Source: Gammaproteobacteria bacterium UBA2965
GTDB taxonomy: Bacteria > Pseudomonadota > Gammaproteobacteria > Pseudomonadales > Azotimanducaceae
Assembly: GCA_002348385.1 (NCBI GenBank)
Contig: DEBD01000019.1
Location: 1-32,415, forward strand
Direction of reading: 5' to 3'
Length of the DNA stretch: 32,415 nt
Both the position numbers and the translations under genes were made by a program. Each line of letters starts with the position of its first letter. Position 1 is the stretch's first letter. Positions 23,578-30,903 of this stretch are shown here, one piece after another. The notes beneath the pieces are model-generated. The model was given only the letters and a program-made list of their open reading frames with translations, did no database searches and was not told the DNA's origin.

Positions 23578-24648
23578 CTAGGCCGAGTCCACGCGAGACA
23601 GCATGACCAGACTCGCCCCCAGCAGCACCGAGTCGGGCAACAGCGCCATGGGCACTGCTGGCAGTTCGTAGAGCAAAGTAAACTGGGACGCGGTCTGCTC
23701 GACCAGATAAAAGCCGATGCCCACCGCGGCGCCAAACAATATTCGGGTACCCGCCGACTGCGCCCGCACGGAACCCATCACGAATGGCAACCCCAGCAGG
23801 CACATGGCCGCCAGTCCTATGGGCATGCTCAGCACCTGCCACAAGCGAAACCGATACTGGTGGCTGCTCAGTGCGGTGGCTTCCAGGTAGTTCACGTAGT
23901 GGTAGAGTTCGGCCAACGTGAGGGTCTCAATGGGAGAAACCAGCGAAGCCATCTGGTCAGGTGACAGAAAACTCTGCCACGATCGTTCCGATTCGGCGCG
24001 CTGCGAAACCTGAGTCCCATCGATGCGCGATTCGGTCACCTCATGTAGCAGCCAACGACCCGGCCCGAGCACGTCTGCCGACTCAGCTCGCAGCACGCTC
24101 GCTATGGTCCCACCGGCGCCGAGGTCGTAGATCTCGATGTCGGCGGGTACGGAGTGAAAACGCACCTCGCCCACCCGAATGAAATGATTGCCGTCGCGCG
24201 TCCAGAACTCTGCGGCACCTCCACCCTGCACCGTCTCGGAGAGTTTTCGGGCACGCAGCTCGCTGGCATCGTCTTCCAACACCGGAACGGCAAACTGCTG
24301 CGCAAGCAGGACCGCGCTGGCCAGCAAACCGGCCCCCATGACCATGGGCGCGGCCAGCCGCCAGACAGACATGCCCGCCGCCCTCATGGCCGTCAGCTCC
24401 TGCTCCGCCGCGAGCCCCCCCAACGCCATCACCCCGCCCAGCAGGGTGGCCACTGGCAGGAGATCTATGGCTATCCGCGGCAGGCTGAGCAGGGCTACGC
24501 GCACTGCGTCCGCATCCTCGAATCGCCCGGTACCAACGTCCTCGAGTTCTTCCGCCAATGTGACGAACCCGAAAAGACCCAGAAGCAGAAGCAAGACGGG
24601 GGCCGCGCCCACCAGCAAGACACTCACCAGGTATCGGTCGATGTGCAT
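23578..24648 (-). CDS. lptG: LptG-like lipid-export permease
   Basis: A 356-aa permease with the LptF/LptG plan: short N-terminus (MHIDRYLVSVLLVGAAPVLL), three helices, a periplasmic beta-rich domain from about residue 140 to 250 (NHFIRVGEVRF, DIEIYDL) and three C-terminal helices. The conserved coupling-helix segment is ELTAMRAAGMS. With LptB it would extract a lipid from the inner membrane and push it along a periplasmic bridge. ATG 24648 overlaps the lptF stop as ATGA, so the pair is translationally coupled. Neighbours are sphingolipid genes instead of the common pepA or holC context, so this pair could be a dedicated paralogue. Confidence 0.85.
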   Translation of the reverse strand: MHIDRYLVSVLLVGAAPVLLLLLGLFGFVTLAEELEDVGTGRFEDADAVRVALLSLPRIAIDLLPVATLLGGVMALGGLAAEQELTAMRAAGMSVWRLAAPMVMGAGLLASAVLLAQQFAVPVLEDDASELRARKLSETVQGGGAAEFWTRDGNHFIRVGEVRFHSVPADIEIYDLGAGGTIASVLRAESADVLGPGRWLLHEVTESRIDGTQVSQRAESERSWQSFLSPDQMASLVSPIETLTLAELYHYVNYLEATALSSHQYRFRLWQVLSMPIGLAAMCLLGLPFVMGSVRAQSAGTRILFGAAVGIGFYLVEQTASQFTLLYELPAVPMALLPDSVLLGASLVMLSRVDSA

Positions 24649-25742
24649 CACAAGCGCAGACCCAACCGCTTGCCGATGCGCGGCCAAGGCAGGTACAGCG
24701 CCAGCACGAACACGGCGAAACCCGATGAGACCACCCACAGCGCATCGGTCGCACCCTGCTCGACCCAGGTGCGGCCGATGCCCAGTAAATTGAAATACAC
24801 CGCATAGATGACCACCGCTGCCGTCAGGCGCGCGAAGCGCCCCTGGCGGGGCCGCGACCGGCCCAACGGAACTGCCAGCAAGGCCAGCAACATGGTGGAT
24901 ACCGGCGCAGAAAGACGCCACTGGTACTCGGCCTGATCCAGCGGCGAGCTGGAGCCGCGCAGGGTCAGGGAGTTCAGCGCTTTGGGCTTGCGGCCAATTG
25001 GCTCCACAGCGGCCACGGGAACCAGCATGCGGAAACTACCGAACACACCGAGAAAGTCGCTGCCTTGGCCGGAACTCTTGAACACCTGCGCGTCAAGCAA
25101 CGTGAGCTCATGGCTGTCGGGGGTGGCAAATTCCTTCACCAGTCCATCGGGCGCTGAGATGAGTTGGATGTCGTCCCCTTCACGAGAGCGGATGAACAAC
25201 CCGCTCACGCGCTCACCCCGCTCGGGGACATCTTCAATGAAGACCACACGGGTGTCGTCGTCGTACAGATAGAACCGCCCCGGCTTGATGCGATCGAGCT
25301 CTGAGGTGGCTTCCGCCTGGGCTTCAAGCTCGTAGAGCAGCGCATAGGCCCAAGGCCGGCCGGCAAAACTGAACACGCCGACGATGATGGCCAGTACTGC
25401 CGCGAGAGACAGAATCGGCAGCAGGATTCGATGCTCGGCGAACCCGAAAGAACGCAATGCCGTCATCTCCCAATCACTGTAGAGCCGGCCCAAGGCAATA
25501 ACCAGCGCCACAAACAAGCTAACGGGCCACAACACTTCCTGAGCGATCAGCGACTTCAGTGCGGTGAGCTGCAACACCTCCGAAGTTTTGAGCAGGCCAT
25601 CGGCCGCCTTGTCGAGGAAGCGGGTCATGCTGTAGGTGGTGAAGATTGCCGTCAGAATGGCACCCACCGCCACGAACGGCACCGCCACTTCACGCACCAG
25701 ATATTTATTGATGATCAGCTGTCTAAACCCTCGGCACACCAA
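24648..25742 (-). CDS. lptF: LptF-like lipid-export permease
   Basis: A 364-aa partner of LptG with the same six-helix and periplasmic beta-jellyroll plan (RVVFIEDVPERGERVSGLFI, DGLVKEFATPDSHELTLLD). The coupling-helix motif is DWEMTALRSFGF and a PLGRS stretch follows helix 4, both usual in LptF. Start GTG 25742 has no clear ribosome site. A CTG 21 bases inside has GAGGG ahead and would give the more typical start LIINKYLVREV, so the true start may be there. It is divergent from the LptA-like gene with only 20 bases between start codons, so both promoters overlap coding sequence. Confidence 0.85.
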   Translation of the reverse strand: MVCRGFRQLIINKYLVREVAVPFVAVGAILTAIFTTYSMTRFLDKAADGLLKTSEVLQLTALKSLIAQEVLWPVSLFVALVIALGRLYSDWEMTALRSFGFAEHRILLPILSLAAVLAIIVGVFSFAGRPWAYALLYELEAQAEATSELDRIKPGRFYLYDDDTRVVFIEDVPERGERVSGLFIRSREGDDIQLISAPDGLVKEFATPDSHELTLLDAQVFKSSGQGSDFLGVFGSFRMLVPVAAVEPIGRKPKALNSLTLRGSSSPLDQAEYQWRLSAPVSTMLLALLAVPLGRSRPRQGRFARLTAAVVIYAVYFNLLGIGRTWVEQGATDALWVVSSGFAVFVLALYLPWPRIGKRLGLRL

Positions 25743-25762
25743 CTTAGAGGTGCCAGCGGTAA

Positions 25763-26290
25763 ATGGCCCGCTGCGGTATGATTAGAACCTTTCCCGGGCA
25801 AGGACGTTCGTTGTTTGCCACGCTCAAATTGGCCCTGTTTGCCTTGTTTGCGTTGCCTGTCAACCTGCTCGCGGCCACACTGCCAGCGCTCGACGCCGAA
25901 GATACAATAGTTGTAACGGCCGACCAAGCATGGGAGTCGGATGCCGCCGAAGTCCTTAATTTTAAAGGTAATTTCCAGCTCACCGCGCCGTACTACCAAG
26001 TCAGCTCGGTCACCGCCGAACTGCATGGCGATATCGACGATCCCATCACGATTATTGCCAGCGGCACGCCGGCAAGATTCTGGGTAGAAGATGACGAAAC
26101 CAATGAGCGTACGTACGGCTCGGCGGAAAGATTGGAGTACGACATCGCCAACGGCCTCATTAGGCTGTCCGGTAATGCTGAAATTCGAGACGCTCAAACT
26201 GTCATGCGCAGCAACGAGATGGAGTACGACACCGAGTCGCGCCGACTTGTGAGCGCCGGAACGGGCGGCGTCGAAATCATCACACAGTAG
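25763..26290 (+). CDS. LptA-like (OstA-fold) periplasmic lipid-transport protein
   Basis: A 175-aa protein with an N-terminal signal peptide (LFATLKLALFALFALPVNLL, then AA) and a mature beta-jellyroll of LptA/LptC type. The repeated pattern is strand plus turn: ADQAWESDAAEVLNFKGNFQ, ELHGDIDDPITIIASGTPARF, RLEYDIANGLIRLSGNAEI, EMEYDTESRRLVSAGTG. The ASGTPARF segment closely follows the LptA pattern in which a Gly-x-Pro-Ala-x-F box precedes the second half. In LPS transport LptA links LptC in the inner membrane to LptD in the outer membrane. Divergent from the lptF/lptG pair. I infer a bridge protein for the island's own lipid. ATG 25778 is an alternative start. Confidence 0.75.
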   Translation: MARCGMIRTFPGQGRSLFATLKLALFALFALPVNLLAATLPALDAEDTIVVTADQAWESDAAEVLNFKGNFQLTAPYYQVSSVTAELHGDIDDPITIIASGTPARFWVEDDETNERTYGSAERLEYDIANGLIRLSGNAEIRDAQTVMRSNEMEYDTESRRLVSAGTGGVEIITQ

Positions 26291-26328
26291 AACGCCACAG
26301 CTTGTGAAGAAGAATCTGTAGAAGTCGA

Positions 26329-26757
26329 TTAGCGCCAGGCGGCGCGCAGCGAAGCGATCAGCGCCTGCTCTTCGTCCGCCCCCAGCTCCACGAACGCCGC
26401 CAACGCCGGAGGCCCTGGCCACCCCTGGTCTCTCACCTCCACAGACTGAAACTCTCGGGGTTGCTCGTAGCGCGGGATAACATGATAGTGAACGTCCGGA
26501 TCCACCATCATCAACATTAGATAGTTGATCTTGTCGTAGTGATAAGCAGCGCCCAGCGCTCTCTCGATAGCGCCTATCACGTCGTGCAGTTCCGTGAAGG
26601 CCCCCTGACTCACATCGGAAAAGCGCGTGGCTGCGTCTTTGCATACCAGTACCAGCGACCCCAGCGTAACCTGCTGCTGCCGCAGCAACACCAGCCAGTG
26701 CTCGTACTCATGAATGAGCGTCTGCGGGTACCCGAATTTCTCGGCGGTCTGATTCAC
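26329..26757 (-). CDS. HIT-family (histidine triad) hydrolase-like protein
   Basis: A 142-aa HIT-fold protein. The core YHYDKINYLMLMM strand precedes VDPDVHYHVIPRY, which matches the family H-x-H-x-H-x-x-P pattern except that the first His is Asp; the middle nucleophile His and the last His are kept. HIT enzymes cleave or transfer nucleoside monophosphates. It starts at GTG overlapping the stop of the nucleotidyltransferase gene as GTGA, so the two are coupled. It could hydrolyse or exchange the nucleotide-activated head group that enzyme makes. It converges on the LptA-like gene with 38 bases between. Confidence 0.72.
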   Translation of the reverse strand: MNQTAEKFGYPQTLIHEYEHWLVLLRQQQVTLGSLVLVCKDAATRFSDVSQGAFTELHDVIGAIERALGAAYHYDKINYLMLMMVDPDVHYHVIPRYEQPREFQSVEVRDQGWPGPPALAAFVELGADEEQALIASLRAAWR

Positions 26758-27494
26758 GAATCTTCCCCTCCGTTCCAGGCACTCACTACGTTTGCCGCGT
26801 TGTCTAGGTCGCCACGGTCGTCAATCTCGCACCACGAAAGCCCGTGAATATCGCAGGTGCTCACCTGACCCTCCTGGGCCAGGCCGTCGATGGCCGACAG
26901 ATACCACATTTTCAGGCCCCGATCGGTTCTCATGAGCCCTTCAATGGTGCGAACAAAGAGTTCAGGACCACCATCGCGGAACACCATCATGCCGATGGAC
27001 TCTCCGTTCACCGTATCCAGCGCCAACCGCTTGCCTACCCGTTGCAACCGGTTGCCTTCCACCACCACCTTCATGTCGTCTTCGTCGTAATCGCCTTTGC
27101 GATCCGTCACCAACGTGATGGGGGCATCTACCTCCGAGGCCAGCAATTTCTGCATGATGCCGGACTCGAAGAGTGTGTCTCCGTTGAGAATGATGAAGTC
27201 GCCCTGCATCTCGTGCCGCGCCACCCAGCAGGTTCCCAGGTTGTCGCTGGCATCGTAGAAGGGGTTGTGCAGGGTACGCACAGGCACCATGTCCATCCGC
27301 TCCACCAGCTCGTCCACGTACTCCGCGTGGAACCCGCTGACCACCACTACTTCGTCCACGTCACATTGCGCGATTTCTCGAAGCTGCCACTCCAGCAGGC
27401 TGCGGCCGCAGATCTCAACGCCGCATTTCGGCATCCCAGCGGTGAGCGGCAGCAATCGGCGCCCCTGACCCGCGCTCAAAATGATGACTTTCAT
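26754..27494 (-). CDS. LicC-like NTP (probable cytidylyl) transferase
   Basis: A 246-aa nucleotidyltransferase of the sugar-nucleotide/phosphocholine cytidylyltransferase type. The N-terminal signature is SAGQGRRLLPLTAGMPKCGV, with Lys23 as the catalytic Lys. The metal Asp follows in ILNGDTLFES, a substrate-loop block in DEDDMKVVVEGNRL, and a late WCEIDDRGDL metal site. All catalytic residues are present, unlike two other proteins of this fold in the island. It would activate a phosphorylated head-group precursor with CTP. In Caulobacter a phosphoglycerate cytidylyltransferase serves ceramide head-group synthesis, and this gene could be the counterpart. The exact substrate is inferred, not shown. 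Confidence 0.8.
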   Translation of the reverse strand: MKVIILSAGQGRRLLPLTAGMPKCGVEICGRSLLEWQLREIAQCDVDEVVVVSGFHAEYVDELVERMDMVPVRTLHNPFYDASDNLGTCWVARHEMQGDFIILNGDTLFESGIMQKLLASEVDAPITLVTDRKGDYDEDDMKVVVEGNRLQRVGKRLALDTVNGESIGMMVFRDGGPELFVRTIEGLMRTDRGLKMWYLSAIDGLAQEGQVSTCDIHGLSWCEIDDRGDLDNAANVVSAWNGGEDS

Positions 27495-27556
27495 GGAGTC
27501 CCCGGCAGCAAAAACGCGAAGGGTCTAGGTTTTACCCTGGACCGTCAAGAGGAGCG

Positions 27557-28306
27557 TCAAGACCCCTGATCCGCCGCCCGATTGCGGCGGTTCCAGGCGG
27601 CCAGGTTGTTCAGCGGATCTCTCACGTAGGCACTGCTGCGAACCAGCGCAACAATGAGACGGTTGAACCAGCGCCCCACCAGATCTGATGGCCGGTCAAC
27701 GTCTACGAACAGCACCACGCGCATGTCGTCGGTATCGTTGCGCACCTCATGCTCATAGGTGTCGTCGAACAGCATGCACTGGCCCACTTTCCAGCTGCGC
27801 ACCTGGTCGTCTACGCGCAACCAGCAATCGTCCGCGGCTTCCGGAACCACCAGGGGCAGGTGGACACGAATCACAGCTCGGGTAGGTCCCTTGTGGGGTG
27901 GAATGTGGTACTGGGGAGCAAGTATGGAGAACCAGGCGTTCTGCAATCCGGGCAGGCGCTCCAGGGCTTCCACCGTGGCCGGGCAGCGCGCGCAGTTCTC
28001 TTCCAGTTTGATACCGAATACGCAAAACGCGAACGTCTTCCAGTTCTCGCCCTTGGAGATACGCTTCTGATCCGGCGAGAGCTGGTGAAACGCCGGGATC
28101 TCTTCCGGTCGTTCCAGAACCTGCTCGAGTTCCCGCTGTATGTCTTCCAGCCGGGATTCGAATTCACCCACCCACGGAAACTCGGCGGGATCGAGAAACG
28201 GACCCGTTCCCACCTTGGAGCGTGCCGCCTGAAACCGGCCAATGCCGCGCAGCAGGCGTTTGCCGCCTTGTACCACCCACCGGCGTGGTAATGCTGCTGC
28301 ATTCAC
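27557..28306 (-). CDS. Aspartyl/asparaginyl beta-hydroxylase-fold dioxygenase (LpxO-like)
   Basis: A 249-aa Fe(II)/2-oxoglutarate-dependent enzyme. The ligand region reads YHIPPHKGPTRAVIRVHLPL (candidate first His and the Arg/His following), and FDDTYEHEVRNDTDDMRVVLFVD holds the second His and the 2-oxoglutarate Arg. NWKTFAFCVFG precedes them as in the family. LpxO of this family hydroxylates an acyl chain of lipid A; others modify proteins. Embedded in a sphingolipid island, acyl-chain hydroxylation of the ceramide is the simplest role. GTG 28306 was chosen because it overlaps the previous stop (TAGTG) and has GGAGAG ahead; the longer frame to 28348 has no support. Confidence 0.78.
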   Translation of the reverse strand: MNAAALPRRWVVQGGKRLLRGIGRFQAARSKVGTGPFLDPAEFPWVGEFESRLEDIQRELEQVLERPEEIPAFHQLSPDQKRISKGENWKTFAFCVFGIKLEENCARCPATVEALERLPGLQNAWFSILAPQYHIPPHKGPTRAVIRVHLPLVVPEAADDCWLRVDDQVRSWKVGQCMLFDDTYEHEVRNDTDDMRVVLFVDVDRPSDLVGRWFNRLIVALVRSSAYVRDPLNNLAAWNRRNRAADQGS

Positions 28307-29097
28307 TACGGATACTCTCCGGACATGATCTTCTCCGCGAGCTGCCAATCGGCCACTGAGTCGACATCCACAGCCACCACCGGATCCTGCACCATCACGG
28401 CACCCAGTTGGCAGCCGGCTTTAGCCGACAGCACAGCCAGCGCGGCGGCGAGCGTCAGCCGCCGTGTAACGTACCTGAACAATAGACCCAACCCCAGGGC
28501 CCGGGCAATGCGGCGAGGCTGTTTTCGATGCTGCTGCAGTGCCCGCCAGAACTCAAAAGCGCGCACGCCCGTGGCGTTATTGAGCAAAAACAGGTTGGCA
28601 CCACAGCAGGGTTGGCCGGCGAATTTGAGCACGGTGCGCCGGCTTTCTGGAAACGCCGCGCGAACCCGCTCGTAGGGCACCAGCCCAACCACGAAGTCTG
28701 CGCCCAAGTCACGTGCTTCGGCGCAAAATCGCTCCACCACCGCGGCGCTGAGCAGGGCATGATCGCCAGCGGTCACCAGCACAGGTGGCGCCAGATTACG
28801 CACTCCACTGATGGCGCTGGATGCCGGATCCCCATCCGGCTCAAGCCAGCTCACGTCGGGGCCCTGCAACAGATCCACCAGAGCCGGCACGGTATTCAAG
28901 GCCGAGCGGTTGGGCCCGACCAGCACGCGCAGCTGTACGCCTTGAGCCTGGTCCAGGGCCGCCACCACCCACTCCAGGGAAGCACGCCCCGCGACGGGCA
29001 CCAACACGTCGGCTGCCACACCGGCGGCCTCGCCAAGCGGTGTGGTCCGCGCGCGCTGCCCGGCGAGCACGACGGCGGAAACCAACGACTCAGACAC
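28306..29097 (-). CDS. MobA-like nucleotidyltransferase-fold protein, catalytic Lys apparently lost
   Basis: A 263-aa protein with the Rossmann-like N-terminus of NTP transferases (SAVVLAGQRARTTPLGEAAG), then VAADVLVPVAGRASLEWVVA. Here Asp stands where the family usually has a catalytic Lys in front of the L-x-P-V-x-G-R strand. VLVTAGDHALLS supplies the metal Asp region, and a late VAVDVDSVADWQLAE block matches the C-terminal motif. A hydrophobic RYVTRRLTLAAALAVLS segment follows the catalytic domain. GTG start has GGGGAG ahead and overlaps the upstream acyltransferase stop. Activity is uncertain. It may bind or transfer a nucleotide-activated head group, or be a regulatory partner of the active enzyme at 26754. 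Confidence 0.7.
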   Translation of the reverse strand: MSESLVSAVVLAGQRARTTPLGEAAGVAADVLVPVAGRASLEWVVAALDQAQGVQLRVLVGPNRSALNTVPALVDLLQGPDVSWLEPDGDPASSAISGVRNLAPPVLVTAGDHALLSAAVVERFCAEARDLGADFVVGLVPYERVRAAFPESRRTVLKFAGQPCCGANLFLLNNATGVRAFEFWRALQQHRKQPRRIARALGLGLLFRYVTRRLTLAAALAVLSAKAGCQLGAVMVQDPVVAVDVDSVADWQLAEKIMSGEYP

Positions 29098-30229
29098 CCG
29101 GCTCCCCTAGCGTTTTGTCGAACATGGCATAGGTTTTGGTTACACGAGCGCCCATCGCCTCGAGGATGCTACGCATGCCTTTGTTGTCTGCCAGTATCCA
29201 CGACAACTCGGCGCGCCGGAGACCGGCCAGGCGGGAAGGTTCACGCAGCGCGTCGATGCAACACATGGCGAGTCCCGCGCCAAGCCGTGAACCCTGATAT
29301 CGCCGGCGCACGCCCATCAACGGCACCCGGCCGCTGGTGGGATAGCGAACTTTGAGCCGCCACAACAACTTTACCCAACCCAAGGGCAGCAGCCGCCCAT
29401 TCAGGTCTCCGATCACCTCATTGAGGTTCGGGATCATGACGATGAACGCGGCCGGTTCGCCGTCGACCTCCACTATCTGCAGAAAGTCATCTGGCACCAG
29501 CATCAGAATCTCACGCCCCACCGCCTGAAACTCCTCGGATGTCCAGGGCACGAACATCCAGTTGTTGGCCCATGCATCGTTAAAGATGTCACGCAGCAGC
29601 TCCAGTTCTGACTCCAGCCGCTTGCGCTCGAGAGGTCGAACCGTCACGCGCCCGCTCACGTAGCGAAGCATGGAGGCCATGATCGGGGGCGTGTCGAATA
29701 CGATGGGCAGCTCGTAGGCGAGCATGCGGGTTGCCTCGTCATATCCGCGCTGCTGGAGGGCACGGGGGTAGTAGGGCCGACCATGGCCCATCAGGAAGCA
29801 GGGCGGCGCGTAGAAACCGTCCACCAGCACACCGACTTCCTGATTGATTCCCAGGTTGAACGGACCGAGCAACCGCTTGCAGCCCTGCGCTCTGGCCCAG
29901 TCCTCGGCGGCATCGAACAGGCCGTCGATGACGGCATCGTCTGGTGGGCTTTCGAAACAGCCGAAGAACGCACCCGATGGATCGTGGCGCTCCTGGAACA
30001 GGGTGTCCACCTGAGCCGAGATGCGGCCCACCGGGCGGCCGTCCCGATACGCAACGAAGGGCTGCCAGCGCGCGTGCTGAAAAAAAGGGTGCTTGGATGA
30101 CAGCCCGCCTTTGCGTTCGAACTTCAGCGGCGGGACCCAGTGCGGATCATCCGAATATACATAGCTGGGCGCGCTGACGAAGTCGTTGATACCTCGCCGA
30201 CCGGAGACGGGCTCGATGCTAAGACTCAG
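29090..30229 (-). CDS. GNAT-fold N-acyltransferase, bacterial ceramide synthase-like
   Basis: A 379-aa protein when read from CTG 30229. The usual start codons begin only at GTG 30031, but coding clearly continues upstream: DDPHWVPPLKFERKG, then KHPFFQHARWQPFVAYRDGR, then PVGRISAQVD, an N-terminus typical of this family. AGGGGG lies five bases before the CTG and an in-frame TAG two codons further, so CTG is the likely start. The C-terminal half has a GNAT acyl-CoA site (GVRRRYQGSRLGAGLAM) and an AELSWILADNKGMRSILEAM signature. Length and layout match the YghO/bCerS-type acyltransferase of Caulobacter, which acylates the sphingoid base to form ceramide. Function is inferred from context and layout. 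Confidence 0.78.
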   Translation of the reverse strand: MSLSIEPVSGRRGINDFVSAPSYVYSDDPHWVPPLKFERKGGLSSKHPFFQHARWQPFVAYRDGRPVGRISAQVDTLFQERHDPSGAFFGCFESPPDDAVIDGLFDAAEDWARAQGCKRLLGPFNLGINQEVGVLVDGFYAPPCFLMGHGRPYYPRALQQRGYDEATRMLAYELPIVFDTPPIMASMLRYVSGRVTVRPLERKRLESELELLRDIFNDAWANNWMFVPWTSEEFQAVGREILMLVPDDFLQIVEVDGEPAAFIVMIPNLNEVIGDLNGRLLPLGWVKLLWRLKVRYPTSGRVPLMGVRRRYQGSRLGAGLAMCCIDALREPSRLAGLRRAELSWILADNKGMRSILEAMGARVTKTYAMFDKTLGEPGV

Positions 30230-30247
30230 CGTTGCCCCCTAATGCGG

Positions 30248-30766
30248 TCAACACAGGTGTCCCAGATCGGCCGACGTAAGCATGCTGACGATTCGCTCGC
30301 TGCAAACGCTCACGGGCTCGAATATCTGAGTTTTGCCAAACCATTGGATACCGATGAATCCCCTCACCCTGAGGTTGCCCGCAGCGTCACGCTTCATATG
30401 GCTTTTGAAGGTCTTGCCGCTGGCGGGGTCGTAGATCCGACCGCGCCAGGCGCCGCGGGAAAATTTGTAGTCGCTGAGCAGCTGAAGACCCCGCACGGGC
30501 CTGGTGCGCAACTCCGGCTCGGGGTTTTTCTTGTCCAGACGATTCTGCTTCTTCATGGCCACCACGTGCGCCTGCAGGCGCCCGTCTACTTCCTCGATAG
30601 AAAACACCGACCCCTTGGAGGCCCACATACCGTACACCAGCGTCCGCGGATCCTCCGTCGCGATATCGCCCACAACGCTATCCGACACAGCAAACGGCGC
30701 GGCAAGCCACAACAGCAAACCCAGGTGATGGCAGGACGATTTCCACATGCGCCGCAAGGTTACCAT
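30248..30766 (-). CDS. DUF2147 family periplasmic protein
   Basis: A 172-aa protein with a signal peptide (LGLLLWLAAPFAVSDS) and the DUF2147 core: GMWASKGSVFSIEEVDGRLQ, GLQLLSDYKF with GRIYDPASGKTFKSHMKRD, and LRVRGFIGIQWFGKTQIFEP. This is the canonical ordering (G-x-I-Y-D-P-x-x-G-K and L-x-V-R-G-x-x-G). Function of the family is unknown; members are exported small beta-rich proteins. It precedes the ceramide-synthase-like gene by 18 bases on the same strand and could be the first gene of that operon. ATG 30748 is an alternative start. It is divergent from the CoA-transferase with about 137 bases between. Confidence 0.78.
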   Translation of the reverse strand: MVTLRRMWKSSCHHLGLLLWLAAPFAVSDSVVGDIATEDPRTLVYGMWASKGSVFSIEEVDGRLQAHVVAMKKQNRLDKKNPEPELRTRPVRGLQLLSDYKFSRGAWRGRIYDPASGKTFKSHMKRDAAGNLRVRGFIGIQWFGKTQIFEPVSVCSERIVSMLTSADLGHLC

Positions 30767-30903
30767 AGCGCCCGAAACGAGTGGCGCGTGCCGTTCACCC
30801 CGGGTTCAGCCTGACCGTAGCCCGCGCAGCACACCCAGGCACACTCGCGCCCGTGGTGATTTTCGTGAACAATTACACCTTTGCAGTAGGTTAGGAGGGC
30901 GCG

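Noticed and set aside
24649..24921. Long N-terminal extension of the LptG frame.
   Set aside because: It overlaps lptF out of frame. ATG 24648 gives the proper LptG start and an ATGA coupling.
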